Shown in pieces: positions 56,933-64,000 of a stretch of DNA of 64,000 nt (the stretch's first letter is position 1; every line of letters begins with the position of its first letter). Location: NCBI RefSeq assembly GCF_041381155.1, contig NC_091144.1, forward strand, positions 32,358,980-32,422,979. The letters are read 5' to 3'. Position numbers and translations under genes: made by a program. A model generated the notes under the pieces. The model was not told the DNA's origin. It searched no databases and was given only the letters and a program-made list of their open reading frames with translations. Source of the stretch: Argopecten irradians (taxonomy: Eukaryota > Mollusca > Bivalvia > Pectinida > Pectinidae).

Positions 56933-58659
56933 TACATAGAGGTTATACAACGAATGGTTGTTTGATATGAAATTTAATATACATGAGTGAGATTTTAGAA
57001 ATGATACAAAAGACAGGAGTTAAAAAATACTTACACGAGTCTATTACGCTAACCTATGGTATTCTGTAGGATACTCTCCCTGAAACCCTTATATAATTAG
57101 CGGATCTCGCGTCAGAATTGAAATTCTTGCTTTCAAATTCTGATTGGATGTGACTAGGTTCAATAGACCAATGGAAACGCGGTTTTTGATGCTGTGAAAC
57201 AGCATTCTTAGGTACGCTCGGAGAGCTTGTGCACATTTAAGCAATAAAACCACTCCGCAATGAAAATTAAAAGTTGTTTTGTTCATTTTACATATTACTT
57301 GATAGTATGAATAAATCGAAACTCAGTATTCAAAAACACAAACATTGAATTTGTACATACATATGCACCATAGACGGTATGTTTTAAGGGTTCAGTAGGG
57401 ACTCTATGATTTATGTAAACCTACGCGTCATGTATGGACCCAAAAATCACGAACAACGCCTTCTTCGATGTCTTCTTCCGTGGCAGACTTTCGGTGGATT
57501 TTGGATTGTGTATGTTTTTTTTCTTTCAATTTTACGTAATTCATGCTACTGATCGATTAATGTAATGAAATGTTAGGAAGATAATTGCAAAAGAAAGTTC
57601 TTATAACGGTTATAGATGTTTTTGTTTCGGTTGCATTGACGAACTATATCTGATGATATTATTGCGCAGTAAAAGTTAATGGTTATGAGGTTCCTCCTTT
57701 GTTCTGTCACTGGGAGCTAGTTGTGCCTTTTGTTTATCGACAACTGCGTTATATTGAACGGGAAAAGTACAAAGTTTATCAACATAAGCTTACAAAACAT
57801 AATGATAATTTAGATCTATATATATACGAGCTACTAAGAGTGACAAATGAACTTATATTGGCGTGTAATGTACGGTTGCCTTACGAAGACTTGCTAAAGT
57901 CCGATGCATTGCATGAAGTTTTCTTGACGTTATCGTTCTTATAAATTCAAAAGAAATTTGAGTGTTATAAGTAACCAAATAATGTACCTTTTATTTGGCA
58001 AAAATATCTGGCCATGTTTTATTATTATTCAAAAGCCTGGAAAGCAAAAATCACGATAATATGTCGCCAACCAGTACAGTTCTTACGAAGACTTGCTAAA
58101 GTCCGATGCATTACATGAAGCTTTTTTAATGTTACCGACTAACGTTCTTGTGAATTTAAAATAAATCTGAATTTTATACGTAACGAAATAATGTACCTTT
58201 TATTTTAAAAAAGTATCTGGCCATGATTTATTAGTCAAAAGTCGTCAAAGCAATCCATGTCATTTTCTGAAAAGGAAACCAAAATATATCCGGAAAGCGT
58301 AATATTTCTAATGTTATATTTTTCCGAAAATATTCTTAAATGTTAAATGGATATGATGATACGGCTATGTTAACTTATGATTTTTTTTTTTGTCTTTGAA
58401 GAGATGATGAATTGATAATTTTAGTAATTAATAAAGAATTATAAAAATGAAACTTGGATTCTGACCGGTTTTATTGGTGTTGAAATCGTTATTTCAGAAA
58501 TATTTCTCGTATGAAATTTATTTCAGGAAAATGAATTATTCAACTTATTGTTCTTGAATCAACTTTAAATATCATGAAATAAATACAGTATACCGTAAAT
58601 ATATTTTGTTTAACTCCAAAATTCAACACTGCACACTAAATTCAATATTTAGATGAAAA

Positions 58660-58850
58660 CCCAATTTGTTTATTCCTTTGAAAAGGACAGTTCCACTATA
58701 CAAGGAGACACAACATGAATATACCTCAGTCTCCCAAAACACGCACCTCGCACGACATACACGCAACATACTGGGGACCCGTCCTTACATGACCATAGCT
58801 GTTAACAGGACGTTAATTAATCAAACAAACAAACAAACAAATCCGTGTCG
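58660..58850. mobile_element. Dispersed mollusc-type repeat (mirror)
   Basis: Mirror of 21655-21845: 'ccgtccttacatgaccatag' and 'gttaacaggacgttaatt' followed by a caaa repeat. Confidence 0.55.
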
Positions 58851-59013
58851 AAAATTTAAGAATACAGTCAAACCTGCTTATGCGTCACCCTGTATATTAA
58901 GTCACCCTGTCTGCGTCACATCCAAAGTCTTCCCGCGAGATTTCCTATATATATATAGGTATTAAATACATGTAGGTACATATTTATCCATGTTTGACTT
59001 TTGTAGAGGCAGG

Positions 59014-61919
59014 CAGTGGCGTAGGAAAATGAAACGTAATGGGGGGCAATGGTCCTCAATATTTTGTAACACACCCTCCCCTCCAAGAAACTTTTTTTCA
59101 TATATCAACATATAATCCTTGTACACATCTAACTGGAAATTAATGAATACACAAATTAGCGCAACAACGCCGAAGTCTCTCGATTTTGGATGTCGGGGGT
59201 CCTCGGGTCTCCCTCTGGAAAAAAATATTACGATTTAGAATGACTGAGATGAGTTTTACGATGTATTTTGATAAATTAGATAAATTAGATGAATTAATTG
59301 TTTTGCTAAGACATATAAACAAATTAATCTTTTGAGAGACATTTTGTGAAATTGTATAAACCCTTTACGGACATTTTTAGTCTATTTTGTGTGTATTGAA
59401 TTTTTGATGCTGTGAAACAACAATCATAGGCTCGCTAAGCGAGCCCGAGCACATCAAAACAACAATAAGAATCCGCGATGAAAATTGAATACTGTTGTTA
59501 CTTTCACACCCTAATTGAAGGTATAAAATAATAAAACACACATGTACAATAATTGTCACAACGATAATCGATGTGTACAATTACGCAATCAGTGATGTTT
59601 TCCGATGTTTACTTAGAACTATTTCGTTTTGATGTTAGTTCAGAGATTGTGTATTCCCGAAAATCACACACAATCTCCGCAGTAGATATTATTAGTTTAT
59701 CTATCAAGTTAAATGGTACAAAATTGATGTTATTAATGATGATTAATTATAATTGTTTTAATGATTTATAATTAATTTTTTCTTTGTTTTCATACCAAAT
59801 CTGGCTTTCTGATTGGCCAATATTTTTTTTGCATACCACTATGAAAAAAAAATCCGAGAATGGCGCGAAACCCCGACGTTAACGTGACGTCACAATAGAG
59901 ACATTGACTTTGCGTATTGATTCGGAAAAAAAGAATCCCTTGAAAAACCACTATAATGTTACATTTAAACATACTTCATTTTATCAAATAGAGTATAAAA
60001 TTAATTATAAGTATTGATGTCACTATTTTTTAATTTTATCGGGGTATGAAAAAAAAATTGTTTGCAAACTTTTGTGAGAATCCGCTACGCGGATTCACAC
60101 AGTTTGCAAACAATTTTTTTTTCATATACCCCGATAAAATTAAAAAATAGTGACATCAATGCTTAAATGAAAAAAAAATTGTTTGCAAACTGTGTGAATC
60201 CGCGTAGCGGATTCTCACAAAAGTTTGCAAACATTTTTTTTTCATAACCCGATAAAATTAAAAAATAGTGACATCAATACTTATAATTAATTTTATACTC
60301 TATTTGATAAAATGAAGTATGTTTAAATGTAACATTATAGTGGTTTTTTCAAGGGATTCTTTTTTTCGAATCAATACGCAACGTCAATGTCTCTATTGTG
60401 ACGTCGCGATAACATCGGGGTTTCGCGCCATTCTCGGATTTTTTTTTCATAGTGGTATGCAAAAAAATATATTGGCCAATCAGAAAGCCAGATTTGGTAT
60501 GAAAACATAAGAAAAAGAAAAAATTATACCACTATGAAAAAAAAATCCGAGAATGGCGCGAAACCCCGACGTTAACGTGACGTCACAATTGAGACATTGA
60601 CGTTGCGTATTGATTCGGAAAAAAGAATCCCTTGAAAAACCACTATAATGTTACATTAACATACTTCATTTTATCAAATAGAGTGTAAAATCAATTATAA
60701 GTATTGATGTCACTATTTTTTAATTTTATCGGGGTATGAAAAAAAAATTGTTTGCAAACTTTCACACAGTTTGCAAACAATTTTTTTTCATACCCCGATA
60801 AAATTAAAAAATAGTGACATCAATGCTTAAATACAACAAATTATGTTTAAATGTGTTTGCAAAAGTCTTTTATTTGGTTGACATTGCGAACTATATCTGT
60901 TGAAATTACTACGCTCTCTTCCATATAGAGATGTGAAATCTCGAGTTGCCTTCCTTCAACGTCATTGCTATTTGGCCTTTCATTGCATGATTTATTTTTT
61001 ATAGCTACCTTTTTATTATTTAACTAAGATCAAATCAAGCAAATAAATATAGAAAATATACATGAGGTGTCAATCTCTAGTCAACAATAATTCCATCTTC
61101 CTTTTTTTCTGAAAACATGTACGGTCGTAACACTGCTACGTAGCAAACCGAACTATATCTGTTGAAGATATGAAAGCTCGAGTTGCCTCCCTTTAAACTT
61201 CATTACTATATTACCGTAGTGAAAGTGCAATGCATAGCACTTGCTGTTCGACTTGTCCAAGCCATGTTTAAACAAACGTACACAAAATATTTGCAACAAT
61301 ATTTCATAACAATAAAGAATTGTTGTAATTGGTAACCAAATTATGACTTTCTATTTGACAGAAGTGTCTGGCCATGATTTATAAGTCAAAAGTCAGCAAA
61401 GCAAAGTGATACACTTGCAAGGAAATCGCTATATAATCCGGAAATCGCAATATTTCTGTTGTTATTAAATTAATATTAATTCACTCATTTTCTTTTCTTT
61501 TAAAGAGACATTGATGAAATTGATAATTTTAGTAAATAATATGTGTATATAGGTTACTCACATGTATTAAACGAAAATGGCACTCAGATTTTTACCAGAT
61601 TTATTGGTTTAATAAATCTACTTATTTCAGAAATAAGAAATTCTAGAATCAACTTTAATTATAATAAAATGTTTAACTCCAAAACTCAACATTGTACATT
61701 ATATAAATACAATGTTCCACAACATGTTAAAAATTTAACATATATTAAACCATTTCTTTTATTCCTTTGTTTGAGTCCTTCATTCATAGCATCTATGAGT
61801 GGCCTTGGCACTTTGATGATTATTAAAGGTTTTAATATTACTTGCTTGAACGGGGGGGGGGGGGGGGGGCAAAAAAGATATGCAATTGTCTCCCTGCCAC
61901 CCAGCTTTCTACGCCCCTG
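59014..61919. mobile_element. hAT-like element (right arm), carrying an insertion
   Basis: Mirror of 19540-21487: ends 'cagtggcgtaggaaa' and 'ctttctacgcccctg', flanked by the direct repeat 'ggcagg' at 59008-59013 and 61920-61925. It is longer than its partner because of the 59771-60831 insertion. The G homopolymer near 61851-61870 differs in length from the C tract in the partner. Confidence 0.65.
59771..60831. mobile_element. Palindromic insertion present only in the right arm
   Basis: About 1.06 kb with no counterpart at the matching site in the left arm (between 'aatgatttata' and 'caacaaat', about 20730). TA is present on both sides. The insert is made of repeated inverted modules. 'aatggcgcgaaaccccgacg' occurs forward near 59860 and 60553 and complemented near 60420; 'gtttgcaaac' hairpins occur several times; 'ccgataaaattaaaaaatag' recurs. 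This looks like MITEs nested into one another; TA duplication fits Tc1/mariner-like mobilisation. Confidence 0.8.
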
Positions 61920-62249
61920 GGCAGGTGAACCTTTTCAAGGCGATCCGTTGGTTCCCAATCCTCGATACTCCAGGAGTCGGAACCCTTGTCCTTTTATATA
62001 CACATGTATACACAGCAGACTTTCTCACAACATAGGTTGCAAGTCCCTGTGATTACCTCCATCTCTAATTGTCACCCAGTAAGTATTTATAATTCCTACA
62101 GTTGTATATCGCAGTTTATCTTTGGCGTCAACTACACACCACAGACGCATCGAAAACGTGGAAATTTGTACATCTACATATAGATTTCGCCGTTAGTATT
62201 CAAACACATACATACTGTAGAAGGGCACTCTGGTGGGTCCATGATTATA

Positions 62250-62875
62250 TAATCTGTAACTAATTCTCTGATCCCTGTGACCTCAATAATATCTGAAAGC
62301 TCTATTTTGCACGCATCGCTGACCAGCACGAGATCTAGTAACGCAGCGCGTGTTTGACCAACACGTGTAGTTTGGTGAATGGCATTAAAAAGGGAATATG
62401 AACGTTTGTGGCGGGTTCAGAGAGTAAATCAACGTTCAAGTTTCCGACTGTTATTACATACCGATTTTCATCAAGTGCAGGTTCTATGGAGTTTTCAAAT
62501 TGTTCCCAAAAAAGGATTTATACTATCATTGGGTCTGTATAAACTGTGCAAAGGAGGTATGAGGAATTATGAAAGAAACTTTCAATCCATACGGCTTCAA
62601 CTTATGGAAATTCTACGTCAAGCGGACGTTTGGCATAAATAAATACAACCACATAGACGACAACACCCGCTTCATGAGAATACCAGGGATTAATATATCG
62701 TCATCAGTAAAAAGTGTTGTCTAAATGAGATTCGTTGATGCATACTACGTGGAATTCATCTGTAATAGTTTGGAGGTGAGTTATTTTATTTCTGAAGCTG
62801 CGAATATTTATATGAAACAGAGTCAATATATTAGTGTTTGAACGTGGCCCGGGATTTTCATGTATATGTACACTG
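62250..62875 (-). pseudogene. LINE endonuclease relic (mirror)
   Basis: Minus-strand mirror of 18655-19290 with the same frame breaks and the same altered catalytic motifs, showing the relic was already dead when the arm was duplicated. Confidence 0.75.
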
Positions 62876-62934
62876 TAGGACTAGAATGAAGTTTTCATTG
62901 CTGAAATAACCGTTCATAAGGCCAAAAAATATGT

Positions 62935-63025
62935 CTGCCAGAGTAAAGGTTACATTGACAAAACAATTAGGGGCGGTAGGTCAGTTCTGGCAACTGCCCC
63001 ACATGGGATTCGAACCCGCAAGTCA
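62935..63025 (-). mobile_element. SINE fragment (mirror)
   Basis: Minus-strand mirror of 18515-18600: 'ggggcggtaggtcagttct', 'ggcaactgccccacatg' and 'ggattcgaacccgc'. Confidence 0.6.
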
Positions 63026-64000
63026 TTAAGTAATTAAATTAATTGATACTTCGAATAATAAATATAACTTTGTATAATTATAATCAATTCACCTATGGGA
63101 ATTTATGTATTTTAATCAAATAAATAATAAGATATATCTGTAATTGTTACCGGCCATACACTGTCACTGTTGATATATGTGTAAAACTGGGTACAACTAT
63201 AGAGGTCTTCTGTATATCAATAGTCAAAAGCCTGTGTATCAAATGAAAAACTATTTACGTACTGCTTCGTTCCTCACCCATCCGTAAACCATTGCATTTC
63301 TAAATATTTTAACCCAGTAAGAACACAAGACAAACAAATTTCTTTCTTTTTATACATGTATTAGCCATAAGGTTTGTTACAATTTGTACTATTTTGAGCT
63401 GAGAAACAAATATATCATATCAAACATGTATACTAAACAAACTTAAACATTGAATACAATTAACAAAATTGAAAGTAATCACACATTTAAAATTGAATAT
63501 GCAGAAGTTGCGAACAGTATTAGATTTATTACAAAGTATAAAGAACATATATGTTTTGCTTATATCATCTACGTCCTTGAAATATATGATCGAAGTGTAC
63601 CAAATTATACACGATTTTTTTTGAGACACGCAATTTGATTGCATAGGCCTGATTTGAGTAGAACCAATCAAATGACCAGAATTTGGGTAATTAATTATTC
63701 ATGCATGTACGGTATATGCGGCCTATGTCCCCAGGGGTTAGTAAGCGATAGTGCGAATAACACCTGGGACCGAGTATGGAAGCTCATGGGATTCATCAAA
63801 AATTACATGCAATTTTGTGCGAGAACTCGAATGATTATGATGTATGCGCATGTAGAAATTGCCGATAGCCGCCCTATTCTTAGCATTATTCTTTTGCACT
63901 AATTACAGGAATTCTTGCGTTCTGTTATGAAAATAAAATGTCATATCGTCGGTAATTATTATCACTAACTTTCTTTAAAGATAACATTAAAATGTTTTGT

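Larger units (their letters stand above)
56933..64000. repeat. Right arm of the giant inverted repeat
   Basis: Reverse complement of 17541-23567, beginning at 'tacatag' 56933-56939 and still matching perfectly at the last base of the window. It contains the mirror copies of the duplication blocks, dispersed repeat, hAT-like element, LINE relic and SINE fragment. The open frame 57699-57944 here is non-conserved across the two internal duplication copies and is not called. Whether a mirrored methyltransferase follows beyond 64000 cannot be seen. Confidence 0.93.

Noticed and set aside
57699..57944. 81-codon open frame in the right arm
   Set aside because: It is absent as an intact frame in the mirrored arm and crosses a tandem repeat.

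Overview
The window is animal nuclear DNA, most likely from a bivalve mollusc. It is AT-rich, its genes are split by spliceosomal introns or sit singly among repeats, and there are no bacterial operons. It carries SINE tails and dispersed repeats of a kind I associate with bivalves, Ty3/gypsy and DIRS-like retroelements, many foldback/MITE elements, and satellites. The species cannot be fixed from the sequence alone.

Layout. (1) 1-12.7 kb: a PAN/apple-domain gene family embedded in an inverted duplication (3165-4455 against 9228-10505). One copy lies on the minus strand (signal-peptide exon 8684-8759, PAN exon 3279-3527). One lies on the plus strand (PAN exon 10140-10388, sushi exon 12323-12496, terminal exon 12588-12709). 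A decayed third PAN exon lies at 11600-11942, and a 3.1 kb foldback element (5062-8204) fills the spacer. (2) 12.7-16.5 kb: non-coding, with two inverted-repeat DNA elements. (3) Three single-exon thiopurine S-methyltransferase-like genes at 16610-17308, 52591-53253 and 55653-56321. (4) A very large inverted repeat, 17541-23567 against 56933-64000, which runs past the right edge. Each arm carries a SINE fragment, a LINE endonuclease relic, an hAT-like element and a ~2.15 kb internal duplication.

(5) Between the arms, 23575-28735 is a 5'-truncated Ty3/gypsy element on the minus strand. It has a 3' LTR, a broken pol (RT, RNase H, integrase) split by a 963-bp foldback insertion with an 8-bp target duplication, and an intact extra ORF in the env position that encodes two C2H2-like zinc fingers just after a good splice acceptor. 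(6) 28738-31170 and 36816-38560 are two oppositely oriented arrays of one satellite, built from a ~223-bp unit plus 0-2 copies of a ~39-bp palindromic sub-unit. (7) 32558-36440 and 39486-41475 are an inverted pair of DIRS-like (tyrosine recombinase) retroelement relics; an LTR with a clear promoter (38579-39484) starts exactly at the pair's inner edge. (8) 41.5-52.5 kb holds a GC-richer G/T-skewed block, a 46-bp minisatellite, AT-rich DNA, one candidate first exon with a promoter-like region (47113-47640), a SINE fragment and a palindromic AT array.

The clearest host genes are the three methyltransferases, which would use S-adenosylmethionine to methylate sulfur-containing or other small substrates, and the secreted PAN/sushi proteins. 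Almost everything else is mobile or repetitive DNA.
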